A DNA stretch of 64,000 nt, taken from NCBI RefSeq assembly GCF_028858725.1, contig NC_084767.1, positions 919,501 through 983,500 on the forward strand, in the 5' to 3' direction. The notes under the pieces were generated by a model. It searched no databases. It was given only the letters and a program-made list of their open reading frames with translations, and was not told the origin of the DNA. This DNA is from Colius striatus. Its lineage: Eukaryota > Chordata > Aves > Coliiformes > Coliidae. The position numbers were made by a program, and so were the translations under genes. Of this stretch, positions 1-35,129 are shown in pieces. Every line of letters begins with the position of its first letter. Within the stretch, counting starts at the first letter, position 1.

Positions 1-437
1 ACCTTCCGGTTGGTGTATCAGTAATTTCAGGGGCTAATTATAATTCAGTATGCTTATCTGCCCTATGCAAGGTGGAGCATTTCTCCTTCCATGAACTACT
101 ACATGACTGGATTAACTAGTAGACACTTAAAAAGAATTTGTCTACTGAATCACAGCCTTGTTTGTGGAAAGAGAGGGAAGAGGCCAGCAGTTGTATGAAT
201 GTACCTACAGTCATCTGAAGTATCTGCAGTAGGGAAGCAAGGTACTTAGATTTGAGAAGAGTATATAAACATTTTTGTATTTGCCGCTGTTTCAGTCACA
301 GCTGGTGGGTGTGTGCATGGCTGGAATGTGCATCAGTTCATTGTAGACAGTGTGTGCCCCCACGTTTTGGAGAAGCATGGCAATTTTTGGTAAGAGGTGG
401 ATCTTCCAAAATAAAACCTGTTGTGTTCTCGCTGCAG
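1..437 (+). other. CNOT8: Intron of CNOT8
   Basis: This stretch precedes the first recognisable CNOT8 exon and ends with a pyrimidine-rich acceptor (gtgttctcgctgcag). I see no coding exon of the CAF1 family and no repeat in it. Confidence 0.7.
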
Positions 438-963
438 GGTGGCCTTCAAGAAGTGGCAGATCAGCTGGATTTGCAGCGAATTGGCCGACAACACCAGGCA
501 GGGTCGGACTCTCTGCTCACAGGAATGGCATTCTTCAGAATGAAAGAGGTACTGCAGTGCCGTTTCTGGCTCTTCTTCCTCCCATTCCTGTCCACAAATG
601 GTTTTTGGTTTGGGTTTTTTTGAGCCGTGTGACTCTCGTACTTCAAGCTGTCAGTAACAGGAATTGTTGATACTCCTTCATGTGTTTATTTTAATTCACA
701 CACTGCATCTGAGAGGTGTCTGACTTCAAATAAGCTGTTTCATTAACGTGGATGGGGTGCTTTCTGATTTAGAGGCACAATGAAACAACGCCTGTTTCTT
801 TTTTAATCTGCAGTTGTTTTTTGAGGATACGATTGATGATGCGAAGTATTGTGGGCGGCTCTATGGCCTTGGCACAGGAGTGGCTCAGAAACAAAACGAA
901 GATGTGGACTCAGCCCAAGAGAAAATGAGCATTTTGGCTATTATCAACAACATGCAGCCGTGA
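438..963 (+). CDS. CNOT8: CNOT8, last two coding exons (5' part lies outside the window)
   Basis: Coding exons are 438..548 and 814..963, joined in phase 0. They encode the last 86 residues of the CAF1-type deadenylase subunit of the CCR4-NOT complex, which removes mRNA poly(A) tails. The first exon holds the motif RQHQAGSDSLLTG; if the protein has the usual 292 residues, its His and Asp fall at 225 and 230, the last two members of the DEDDh exonuclease active site. The second exon reads DDAKYCGRLYGLGTG and ends ILAIINNMQP, typical of CNOT8 rather than its paralogue CNOT7 (I judge this by recall of the family). The acceptors are ctgcag|ggt and ctgcag|ttg, and the donor is gag|gtactg. Upstream exons are not in positions 1-437, which look intronic. 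The next gene, GEMIN5, converges from the other strand, as in other amniotes. Confidence 0.95.
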
Positions 964-2038
964 TAAGTGCTACCCCCTCAGCAGACCGTGGTTACCATAT
1001 TGGCAGCTACCATCCTCAACCATTTTCCCCTAAGTGTCTCAGACAAAAGGCATCTCCAGTACACAGCCTGCAGAATGACTGCAGTTTTGCTGAAGAGTGG
1101 ACTGAATTCCTAATGCTAGCATTTGTGCTTTGCCATCTTTTTAATACCAAGGACAAAAGACAGAACCCACTGTGTATACCTCTGTTTTTTTCTCTTTATA
1201 CAGTACAGAATCTGCAAGGAAGACTTAATGGTAGAACATGAGGTAGAGCTAAGGGTCTGGAAATCCAGTGAGAATGGACACAGACACGCACACAAATTTG
1301 CAAACTGTGCTTTATAAAGCTTATTTTAAAACTTCTGCATGTTGTGAGGGTGACTGCTTCACCTCATGGTTTGCTTCTTTTTATCTTGGTGTAGTCTGTG
1401 GAAATCGCTCCCTTTGATCACTGCAGAGGTTTGGGAATGGGCGACATTAAAAACGATCCTTGCAGCTGATACAGAGAGATTTGCTTTAACAACAGTGGTA
1501 ATGGAGTGGATTTCATCAGCCCTCCCTAGTTTCTAATTCTTCATGGTACAGGTTTGACCCATACTGATCCTCAGCTTGGATCTTAGGGGTATTGAGAAAC
1601 GGCCTCGAGGTTCACCTCAGACAGGGGATTGGACCAATACTCTGCCTTCAGTTTTCTTCAAGTTAACCCACAAATTTTATTCCTCTCCTTTCAACAAAAG
1701 TAGTTCAGCAGATGAGTGTTTGTCCCTCTTCTTCCCATCCTTCTCCAGACCCTGGTTTTACTACATACTTAACACCAGGCAAACTGGTTCCATTTCTCTT
1801 CATTATAAACATCTGGGAAGTAGTTAGAGGATGGAAGAACAACTTGGGATTTGGACTTTTTAAAAAATGAGCTACAGGACCTTTCCCCCCTCCCCAACAG
1901 CTCTAATGACATTTCTTAAGGAAAACAAAAACCCTTTGGGACGTGGCAAACTTCATTTTTAAGGCCGTCTTGCATTTTAAAGACGCTTACCCAACCCATT
2001 CTTAGGAGCTGAGGTTTGGAGCTGGTATTTAAAATGCT

Positions 2039-2046
2039 TGTAAATA
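2039..2046 (+). promoter_or_regulatory. Pumilio response element candidate (TGTAAATA)
   Basis: The octamer matches the PUM consensus UGUANAUA exactly. It lies 24 bases upstream of the poly(A) hexamer in the CNOT8 3' UTR. PUM proteins recruit CCR4-NOT, so the site could feed back on the deadenylase's own mRNA; this role is inference. Confidence 0.4.
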
Positions 2047-2069
2047 GTACTTGTTTTTAACTCTTGTAA

Positions 2070-2075
2070 AATAAA
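2070..2075 (+). terminator. Poly(A) signal AATAAA of CNOT8
   Basis: The canonical hexamer lies in ctcttgtaaaataaattttt and is followed by a T-rich, then GT-rich stretch (ggccttgttttgg), the normal layout of a vertebrate cleavage site. Confidence 0.7.
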
Positions 2076-2095
2076 TTTTTTTTAACCAGGCCTTG

Positions 2096-2679
2096 TTTTG
2101 GATTTCCCATCAGTTCAGGCTTTGGAATCTGGATGGAAGTCATACCTGCTTGAAGAGTCTTTTTCTTCTTTTACCATTTATGATATGCCCCTGGGGTAGC
2201 TCTTAGTAATACCTTGTACCCTAGCTGATGAAAGCTGAGCTTAAGATCTCTTTGGGGGACTTCTATTTTCTGTCTGTCTCTCAGCACAGCTTGCAGTGTT
2301 CTGGCAGTGCAGCAGAGCCATTGGAAGTGACAAATCTGTTTTGGTTATCTGTCCTGTGTGAAATTTTCCTGCTCTATCTAAACTAGTGGTTCTTGCTTTA
2401 AGTGCAGGAGACCTGTCTGGAGAAGCCCTAGCTCCCCCTCCTGGTTTTCAAGTACTTTGCACAGAATTTAGCAAGTTTGAGTTAATGGCAGCAGTTCACC
2501 CATTACAGAAGGGTCTTTGAGAACGAAGTAGGCTTTCACCTACTGCTCTTCAAGGTGTTCTGAGGCATTAATCAGCTTGGAGCATGAAGTCTATCAGTAT
2601 TCAAGTCTTGCAATCTGCTCTTGATTGCAAGCTCTTGAACAGCTCTTGATCTAAAATAAATCCATCCTCTCTGCTTTTT
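2096..2679. other. Intergenic gap between the convergent CNOT8 and GEMIN5 3' ends
   Basis: About 580 bp separate the two inferred transcript ends. A second plus-strand AATAAA at 2655-2660 could be an alternative CNOT8 end. I see no coding exon, repeat or RNA gene here. Confidence 0.5.
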
Positions 2680-3710
2680 TCTTAAAAAATAATCTTTATT
2701 TTACTTACAAACTTCCTAAATCCACAACTCACTCTGTCAGCTTTGCTGTTGCATTTCACAGCTTGTTTCTAAGAATTACTAAGATAGATGCTGTGTTCAC
2801 TAGGACTTAGAAAAATTCTTCCTAAGGAAAGAAGAAGGCTGGTTATGACAGGCAAAGCTTTTGGGCAAGCTGCAGCACTGTTAGAATCGTTGCATGTTCA
2901 GGACTCCAGAATCTGGGCTTGGGTGTTGACATTTATTCTAGAAGAGCTGTGAGAGAACTTGATCATACTTCAAAGTTATCATCACTGTAGCAAAGAGCAG
3001 TTTGTTCAGCCGTGGACGTTGCCAAAAGAAAGGACTTCTGACCTGCAGCAACCCCTTCTCTTGCTAGTCGTGCTGGGAACAAATACAAAAGATCGTGCCT
3101 TCGCTTTGTAAGTTGCAGAGGCGGCTTCACTATGCAAAGGTAAGTCACAACACACATCAATTTTATCTACTGAGTTTGATTTGTGTAGTACACGCAACAA
3201 AAAACCCAAACAAGCTTATTTTTAATGCATCTGCCCTTGATTCATACCTATTTCTATCCATCAAATTAAATACCAATTCATGGTGGTAGGAGACTTTATT
3301 TATAGGAGAGAAAATGAAATCACAATGCTTTTAGGAACAATACTGACTTAAGAGTCAGTCTGCTTACTGAAACCATTGTTTTTCCTGAGGGCAGCTACTC
3401 TTCCTCCTCTGGTGAAAGGCTGATAGAGCTGCTCAAAACTGTTTCTTACAATGTAAATAGCAAGCTCTTTCATTAGTGTAACTGCCAACAAATAAGGAGA
3501 CTATACAAAAATCATGTATTAGGGTTCAGGGCCACAACCTGCTGCTTTTCAGTTTTTTAACACAATCCCCTTAAAGTAGTAGAAGTTGACCACAAGTCTG
3601 TATATAAACCTGGTATCCAAAATAAGCACAACCAGCAAAACAAGCCTTCACTTGAAGAAAGAGCAGCCTTGGTGTCACGTAGCTGTAGGCAGCTCAAGGG
3701 TCTCGAAATG
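2680..3710 (-). other. GEMIN5: 3' UTR of GEMIN5
   Basis: Sequence downstream of the GEMIN5 stop on the minus strand. Three AATAAA hexamers on the minus strand (TTTATT on plus) lie at 3295-3300, 2932-2937 and 2695-2700, so the UTR may be about 0.4, 0.8 or 1.0 kb long. The end at 2680 assumes the most distal signal is used. Confidence 0.5.
2695..2700 (-). terminator. Distal poly(A) signal candidate of GEMIN5
   Basis: AATAAA on the minus strand within aataatctttatttta (plus). Two further copies, at 2932-2937 and 3295-3300, are alternative candidates closer to the stop codon. Confidence 0.45.
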
Positions 3711-20631
<16,921 letters not shown>

Positions 20632-20726
20632 GGCCGCGCACACGCCCGCCGCTGCCGCCGAGCGCCGCGCACGCCGTCGCGAACCGCCGCGAACTGCCAC
20701 CAAGCGCCGCCCGCAGCGCGCCCGGC

Positions 20727-20737
20727 TGCGCCTGCGC
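20727..20737 (+). promoter_or_regulatory. NRF1-like site in the divergent promoter
   Basis: TGCGCCTGCGC differs by one base from the NRF1 consensus core. NRF1 commonly drives nuclear genes for mitochondrial ribosomal proteins, which fits MRPL22. The assignment is by motif only. Confidence 0.45.
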
Positions 20738-20769
20738 CCGCGCGACGGCCGTGAAGCGCGGCGGCGAGC

Positions 20770-27350
<6,581 letters not shown>

Positions 27351-27430
27351 CAAACTTGTGACTATATAGGTATTTCTTGTTTAACAATGTAACTATATAC
27401 AGGAATAATTAAAAGGATGTCTTAATTGTG
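27351..27430 (+). other. MRPL22: Short 3' UTR of MRPL22
   Basis: The stop tga is at 27348-27350. A variant poly(A) hexamer ATTAAA lies at 27408-27413, followed by a TG-rich stretch (gtcttaattgtgtctttggtg). No AATAAA is nearby, so the UTR is probably about 80 bases. Confidence 0.6.
27408..27413 (+). terminator. Variant poly(A) signal ATTAAA of MRPL22
   Basis: ATTAAA is the commonest variant hexamer in vertebrates. It is followed within 30 bases by a GT-rich element. Confidence 0.55.
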
Positions 27431-30400
27431 TCTTTGGTGCTGCTGCAGCTGAATGATGTGGGGATGACCGTAGGCTTTTTTTTTAATCTGTTAAGCCAGA
27501 GGTGTGGAAAAGTCTTGGAAAAGCAGCAACAGATGATACTTTTTGTGAGTAACTCAGACCACAGCATTCAAACTCTTCCCTGGACTGTCAAATCTAGAAC
27601 ATGTGATGCCATTACAAAGCTTGTGAGGAACTGTGGTTGTCTTCAAATTCATGTATCTGTCTCTGTTATGTATGGTTGGGTCTTTCATTGTAAAAGTATG
27701 TGCCCAGCAGTCACACTGCAACATGAAGATGTGGACTAAAGTTACTAAAATTTGACGTCTTAAAGCAGCTACAAGAATGGAGCAAAACAAGTAACAACAA
27801 GTTGAGATTGTCAGGCATCAGTTTATGGTTTCTTTATCTAGGTTGTTGTGCTCCTTCCTTACAGCCTCTGTTGTGCAACTTGGGCATTGTGTCCGAGTGG
27901 GGCAAAAAGAATCATCCCAAGTTCAGATTTTGTCGGTAGGTGGCAATGTTTAGTTTGTCAGAGGGGAAATAACAGTGAAAACTTAAAGCGTATTGAAACT
28001 GTTCTTGAGTCTGACCATGGCATTAATAGTCTAAGTGCACAGAGTTCAGGCAACTCTCTGTGGAAACTGAGGATCAACAACAGGCACAATATGGAGAAAA
28101 CCTTGTCTTGGTGAAGAGTGAACTAATTATTCTGCATTGTCTGGAAACAAATTGCTTCTATAACATAGAGGAGAGTAAAGTGCTCTGTGGATGTAATATA
28201 GAATGACTTGTTGCACATACAAATCTATCTTTCAGTTTTCTGAGAACACTCCCATTTTTATCATTTCCTCTTTGATGAGAACAAGGCTGAGGTCAGTAGG
28301 GGAATTTCATTTCATCTTGTCAAATTCTCTACTCAGATGACCAGAGATCATGCACATCAGCTTAAAAACAGAGCAGATGCCTGTTTATGGAAATGTTGGA
28401 TATTTAGACCTTTCTTTTGCTTTCCGGAGTGTGAGATAGATGGACTGCCTCATTTGAGTCTCTTTCCCACACCAACTGGTGGCAGCCTTTCTTACTGCAT
28501 TTACTTGCATCACTGCTTCAATGATGGCAAAGGGACAGTTCCTGTAACAAACCAAATTACCTCTGTTGTCCTAATGAGGGCTGCATACAACTGTTTCTTT
28601 TTGCTGCCAAGGAAAGGATCTCATGGTGTTGAAGAGTGTTGGGGGACTGTGAAGTTACACAAGAAGTACATGCATAGCTCAGAACCATGAATGGGTGCTT
28701 ATTTGCAGTCTGATATCCTGCAGTGCACTTACAGAGGCATTACTTGCTTTAAAGGCACAATTTAGTAGCTTCTGTCAGAGAGGTACATTCCTGATAGAAC
28801 TCTCTATATCTGTAGTCCCTGATGATTGTTTGAGGAACTGTTTCTGGTGTACTGGGATAAACAGCTGTGCTTTGCTGTGCCAGCTGCTGTTTAAACTTCT
28901 GTCACACTGAATCTCGTAGCAAACGTGAGTGAATTAATCTTTTCTGGGGTCAGTGATCTCAGAGAAGGCTGAGGAATCACAGAATAATCCAAGCTTTATA
29001 AGCACATGTCATCTAAGCATATAAAACTTGGCTTCTGTTTTATTCCAGCACTTGTTTCTCTTGCATGCCGTAGGTTTCACTTTGGACCTCTACTTGACCT
29101 CCAGACAAGGTTGCATCCTTACGGATATCACCGCTCTAGTTACGAAGCTGCAGAGAGGGAGAGAAGTGCAAATGTGACGAGTGTCTCCCAGCTTCTTTGT
29201 GATGCCCTGACATACCTTTAAACAGGCTTGGGCTTTTAAAATCTTTCAGTCAAAAAAACAAGGTTGTTGCTTGTCATTCTTGTTTTCTTTCTCAAAACAG
29301 TAAGCTGGAAGACCCTTCTGACATGCTTTTCAGCATTCCTCTTATTCCTTAGAACTCTTTTCTGTCTTGAAGATGTGTAACCCATCGTGTGCCCTTACAG
29401 TGTTTGCTAAGGAAGCTCCACAACCATGTCTGTAATCATACAATGATGGGAGTTGTGGTGAGATGGGCTTGAACTGACTCGATCCCTTCCTTTCCCTGGT
29501 GGGATGGTAAGTGTTTCTGTGATAGGTACATCAGAACATTGGAATGGGAACCTGGCTGAACCTTTTAGAAATTCAATAAGATGTAGTGATAAAGCTTTAT
29601 ACTGTCAAGTTCTACACATAAGTAAAACTGGGGAGGGGAGCATGTTGACTCTCCTGTGCTTTCTGGCTAATTAGCATATCTACACTTCAGGTAGGTATTT
29701 GATGTGGATTCAGGCAGGAGATTCTTGTTGTTAACTGCAACAAGTCTTTAGCAGAAGGTGCCAGTTTATTACTGTGACCTCCAATAAATGCACATTTGTA
29801 AATGACCTGTCAGCAGAAGGGAGGAGGAGTGGCACCCAGGCCTCTATTTGATGCTGATTTTGAGTCACATCTGGAGACACTGCAAACTCACCACTTGTGC
29901 ATGTATGTGTTGCTGTTACAGAAACAAGAGAAGGGGCAGGTATGTGTGGAGGTGTGGTAAGGCTTCAGGGAAACCTGAAGAGAGCAGGACTCTGAGTTTT
30001 GCTCAGCAGTTTAATTGGTGAGATTTAATTGGGGAAAACTTAGAAACCTGCTAGTGAACTTGTTCATAAACACTGTAAAGTTTCCATTGAGAAAGTCCAT
30101 TTGTGTGGCAGCCTGGATGTCTTTCTGGGTGTGGGGTTTTTCTTCCTTTTTAAAACCAGGCAGTTATTGAGGAGGTAGTTCATGAGAGGCAGAATAAGGA
30201 AAGACTCATGGATATAGTTACAAAGGGATCAGCAGCCTTTTTAAAAACACGGAGGAGAAATGTGAATGTGACAATGAGTGGTCAGTAAAGAACCTCTGGT
30301 TCTGGTCAGGTCTGTACTGGAAATTGCTCTTGTGAGTTGGGCTCAGGTGGCACCTGGGCACAGCCAGCCACGTTCTGCCCAGTGCTTTGGCTGTGGTGTT

Positions 30401-33400
30401 CCACCTGGCATGAGCTTGCCTGGACCAAGGTCACGGAGTGCAGATCTCCCCTGTTTGCACAAATGGAGGTGTCTGACAGCGCTGGCGCCTCCGCGCTGTG
30501 CGGCTGCCTGGGAAATCCTTTGGACACTGGAGTGAAGGAACCATAGGAAACGCTGTTTACTTTCTGCCAGTCCCGATGAGAATCCACAGCTGGGATGCTG
30601 GAAAGTCATTTGGAACAGAATTATCCTTTAAATAGAAATAAGGTTACTCCTAATGTCCTCAATGAACCGGAGAAACAAAATGTGACGTTCCTCACCATAT
30701 GAGCTGTAGTCCTGCTGAAATTGCCCCTATTTCCAGCTTCTCAAAGAACAAGCCTTTATTGCAGAATTACATTTATCCAGCTGCACTTCAGCCATGTAAT
30801 TTAAAATAATTACTAATTAAATGGAAAAAAGAGACCATAATAGCAATAATAATCACACAATTTACTGTTTGCTGGAGCCTTACCTAGGGAAAATAACGTG
30901 AAAGAAGAGTAAAGTTTCAGGAACTGACTTTTGAGTACTCAGGCTGAAGTAAGGAACAAGGTATCTCTTGGGAGTAGTCAGCAAATGCAGAGCTAATTTT
31001 GCATTTGCTCTATAATACCAACAAGCTCTTCTTGTTTCAGGGAAGTTATACAGAGGGCAGGCTGCCATTGAAGAGAACGAGCCAAGGAGAGTGTAACTTT
31101 ACACTGGGCAAATTAGGCATCCACCTCAGTAATAGCTGTGGAAATGAATCAGACAGTCAATGCAGTACACTTGGACAGAGCTTTCTTGAAACTGAAGACA
31201 AAAGGTGGGGCAGAGCATCTGAGTAACTACTGCATCTGTGAGTGCTGCTTCTATGTACTGCACAGCAGTAGAGACACTGAGTTTTGCATGGTAAAATGAA
31301 TTTGTCACATAAGATCCTAGGCTCTCTTTCTTTCCTCTGTCCTCCAAAAGAAGTGAAATGGAGACTTAAAGCATATTTGTGTTTGTGTGATATCCTTATT
31401 TTAAACAAGCTTGGAGTTGGCACCATTATCACCCATGTCTCTGTCTAACCATATTGGAAATCCAGCCACCTCTCTGGTAGGCTGCACTAGTGCTACCCTA
31501 CTCCTTCCTGCCAAGCCCAGCCTGAGCCTCTCAAGCTGTAGTTGCTCTTTGTTCTCTTGCTTGATGCTGCCAAGGATTGATTGCATTATACCTCTCCTGT
31601 TGCTATCAGATTGCTCTGCTAGCTGCCTTTTTTTGTCAGGATGAACAAGCCCAGCTTCAACATCTCATAAATCTAGTTCTCTAGCCCTTATGCTGTACCC
31701 TTTCCAGTTTCCCTGTCTCTGTTGCTGTGGGGAACCTAAAACCAAATTCAGCAGCACTTGATGAGAAGGAGATAACTTTCCTCGGTCGTCTGGCCACGCT
31801 GCTAAGGGAGCCACGTATGCAGTTTGCTGCGTCTGTGATGACAGCGTGTTGTTGCCTCACATTCAGCCTGACGGTTATGCAAGTCCCAGGTCCTTTTTAG
31901 GTGGCTCATCAGAACTGCAGTGAGTACCTGTGGCACTCCAGCTCTTGTTGCTTTTCTGTGTACACTAATGAGGATTCCTTTACCATTGGGAAATTGTTCT
32001 GTTATGTGGATGATGATTTTCTTTCCTAGTAGGAAAGTTGCAAACCAGTTTTCTGTCTTCTGTTATTAATCAGACTCTTAGGCTGCCTAAGAATGGAGTA
32101 AGGGCATTTGTACATGGTATTGTGGTAAACTCCATCAGTGTATGCAGCTAAAAAGTGGTGAAATGTGTGTTTCTCTCTGCTATTGATCATCTCCTTCAGA
32201 GCAAGACAAACGTAAGTCCTTACTGTATGCTGGCTGTGTAAATTAAAACTTTAAATGGAAACAGAGTGGACTGGGAGGTGCACTGCAGTGGGCTGTTAAA
32301 GGACTGCTCTTCAAAATCAACTCTTCTGTATGCCCCCAGTTCCTTGTTGTCTTTCTTCCCCAGCTAAAGTTCCTAATAGTGTATTAAGATGAACTCAGAG
32401 TTAGTAAATTTTCCCCTGTGTAGTTTACAAGCTCAAGGTTATGGGCTAGAACAAGCAGTGCCATGCTATAAATTGGATGTAATGGAACAGCTTGAGAGAG
32501 TGCACAGAAGTCCTACTTCCTCTCATGCTGTGTGTGTCCTAAAACTGAAGATAGACTTGGCACAAACCCAGAACCCCCCACAAATGGTTGATTAAATCGT
32601 TAATAATGAGCCTCATCCTGCTGCCCTCTCTCTTCTGGAATCTGAAATCCCTGAATCAATCTGGTACAGAAAGGTGTACTGGAAAATTCTTAAAAGGGCT
32701 GCAAATCAGAGGAGACAGAAGTTTTCACCAGTAAGAGGATGTAGCTGTGGTGCAGAATGGAGGTGGCACACCTGCCTTGAGGTTCTGGTTCTCTCCTCTG
32801 GCTTAAGTCCTTTTCTGTGTCTTTTGGGCCTGAAATGTGTCAGTAGTTCAACGAGTCTGAATGCTGGGCTGTCACTCAGTCCCAGCAGGACTGGGCTCAG
32901 GGTTTTGCTGAGTCAATATTGGGGCTGAAGGCTGCCTGGATGGGTCTGTATTCTGTCAGCTCAGAGCACAGGCTGCAGCAACGGTCGGTGCTGGGGCAGA
33001 TTTGCCCCAGGTTGGAGCCTGGAATGTGGTTCTTGATAGAAAAAGACAAGGTGGAGACTGAACCTTGAGCTGGAAAGGCTCAGTCACTGGGAATGACCTC
33101 CTCTTAGAGCTTATAGTAGTGGAAGAACTGTGCTGATAATAGCATATCTGCACGTGCCTAAGCTACATTTTTTCTGCTCTGTTGTGTGGTTGGGGAAGCC
33201 AACCAAGTTCCCTGTTGGTAACAACCTCTTAACACTATAGCTGTTTTATCCTGAGTGTGCCCAAGGCCTCAGGTCAGTGTAGCAATGAGGTTGCTGACAG
33301 TTGAAGAAGGGAACATGAATGGCATCTGCTTGACCAAGACACATCTGGAAAAATTTGAGTGTGAAACAACCAGAACTGTGGTGCCTTTAGACGGGGAAAG

Positions 33401-35085
33401 TGATTTCCAAAGTCAGGGAAGGGATAAAATGATATGGAATTTGTATTTACCTTGGGCTGACTGAGGGTCAGAGGTCTGGTACAGTTACAACTGTCTCGCC
33501 TCCAAAAGTCAGTGAATATCTGTGTCCAAGACCAAGGCAAAACCAGGTAAAACATTGGCTGAGTAGCTTGAAATGTCTGTAGTGTGTCACATTTCACAGC
33601 AGAGATTCCCACCTGTTCTCATCAAGTTCTAGATATTTCAAAGATACTCTTCATTTTCCTTTGGCTTTTATTATCTATCTGTCTTCAGGGCCTGTGCTCA
33701 CTATTTTTGTGGGGATGGATGCTTGGAAAGCAATTATTGTTCATCTTCTCCATCTGTTCTGATGCTGGATATGCCTGTCTTTTTGAAGGCTCTCAGAGTC
33801 TGTGCTGGGAATGCATTTCTCTTCCCAGTGCCGAGAGATTTATATTTTTAATGGGTATTTTTTATCTATCACATGCTAGATTTATTCACTTGATAATCTT
33901 AATCTCTCAGCAACGCAAGCAATCTTCTCATGTCCTGAGCTAGCATGCAGGGATTTTATTCATTTAACAGTCTGGCTTTTGGATCAGATAGCCATTAGAG
34001 GTAAATCCTGCAGTGTGCTGAGTATGCTTGACTGAGAGCAGCAGTAACTTGCAGGGAGCCTGCAGCATCTTTCAGGACTGTGCTCTTAGAAGCTTTCTTT
34101 ACACATGACTTGTATGAATAAGTTACTGTGTGGTGCATATCTTTCCTTCCTAAACCGTGTCCTTCTTTAATATGATTTCTCTCTGATAAGTGAGGCTTCT
34201 TCATGAAATTTTTGCAATGACTGCCTCTGCTCAGTTAACCCCTTTTGAGTCTCTTTGGAGGTTTTTTTTCTGTCACACACAGAATCAAATCCCTCATCTC
34301 TGAGACAAAACAAAGGCATCCTTCACTCTTCACGATGTGCTTTGTTAAAGTTAGTTGGAAAACAAGGGGGAAAGGCAAACAAAAATACTTCCATGAAGTA
34401 ACACCCGTACCCTAGTCCAACACAGTACAATAAACCCAGGATTGTTGTCCTTGAATGCAAGACATTCATATTTCTGTCTACAGCAGGAAAAAAACCCCAC
34501 AGGTCTTTTTCCTGTTCTCTGACACAGAAACTTCTGACTTATTCCTACTTTAAAAAGAAAGCCCCTTAATTCAGGTCTTTTATCAGACAATATAGTATCT
34601 TCATTGTTTAAAAGGGGATTTGAGATGGTGTATTTGTTCCTGATAGGAGTCATGGGGGCCAGAATTCTAGATCTCAGAAGGAGGCTACTAATATATCTTG
34701 CTTGATCCAGGAGACAGCAGGGGAATAGGGGCAATGACCCAGGGGTGCCTTGTGTACCTCCAAGGTGAAATGCTACAGCAGCCCCAGTTCTTGGCACAGC
34801 TGTGACCTTGGCCAACATATTCATGGGACTGACAATGTAAACATCTTGAGGCAACTGTGAAAAGCAGGCAGCCAATTATTTTACTAATGATTGCTTCTCA
34901 GTGCTCTCCTCCTCCTTCATCTGCCCTCGAGAGGAAAACTTTCTCCCCTGTACTCAATCCTCTTGAATAATAGCATAGATGGATTCTTTGTTTAAAAATG
35001 TGCTGCATGGGACTTGGCTATGGAGTTACATTCCTCCAAGTTCCCTCCTTTTCCAGACTATTTGTAAAGCCTGTGACTGGTATAG
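27431..35085. other. Intergenic, no gene recognised
   Basis: Open frames here are short and show no family motif, no matching splice-site chain and no repeat tail. An AT-rich stretch at about 30,780-30,870 (taattactaattaaatgg and gcaataataatcacacaat) has clustered TAAT cores and could be regulatory. A 174-codon minus-strand frame at 34,351-34,875 is the longest non-repeat ORF and looks fortuitous. Confidence 0.5.
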
Positions 35086-35087
35086 CG

Positions 35088-35129
35088 GGGATAGCTTGAG
35101 AGCTTGCAGGGATAGCTTGAGAGCTTCCA
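35088..35129 (+). repeat. Two-copy 21-bp tandem duplication
   Basis: Two adjacent copies of gggatagcttgagagcttgca, the second with a single change near its end. This is a small local duplication. Confidence 0.8.

Larger units (their letters stand above)
964..2095 (+). other. CNOT8: 3' UTR of CNOT8
   Basis: Non-coding sequence follows the tga at 961-963 and continues to the poly(A) signal near 2070. The 3' end is inferred to be about 15-25 bases after the hexamer. A Pumilio-type octamer lies near its end, at 2039-2046. Confidence 0.7.

Noticed and set aside
28974-28998. gaatcacagaat resembling the CR1 3' tail
   Set aside because: Only about 12 bases match and the conserved ggttgg/gacctttagag block does not follow.
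34351-34875. 174-codon minus-strand frame in the gene desert
   Set aside because: No recognised motif, no splice or promoter context, and one or two frames of this length are expected by chance in 36 kb read on six frames.
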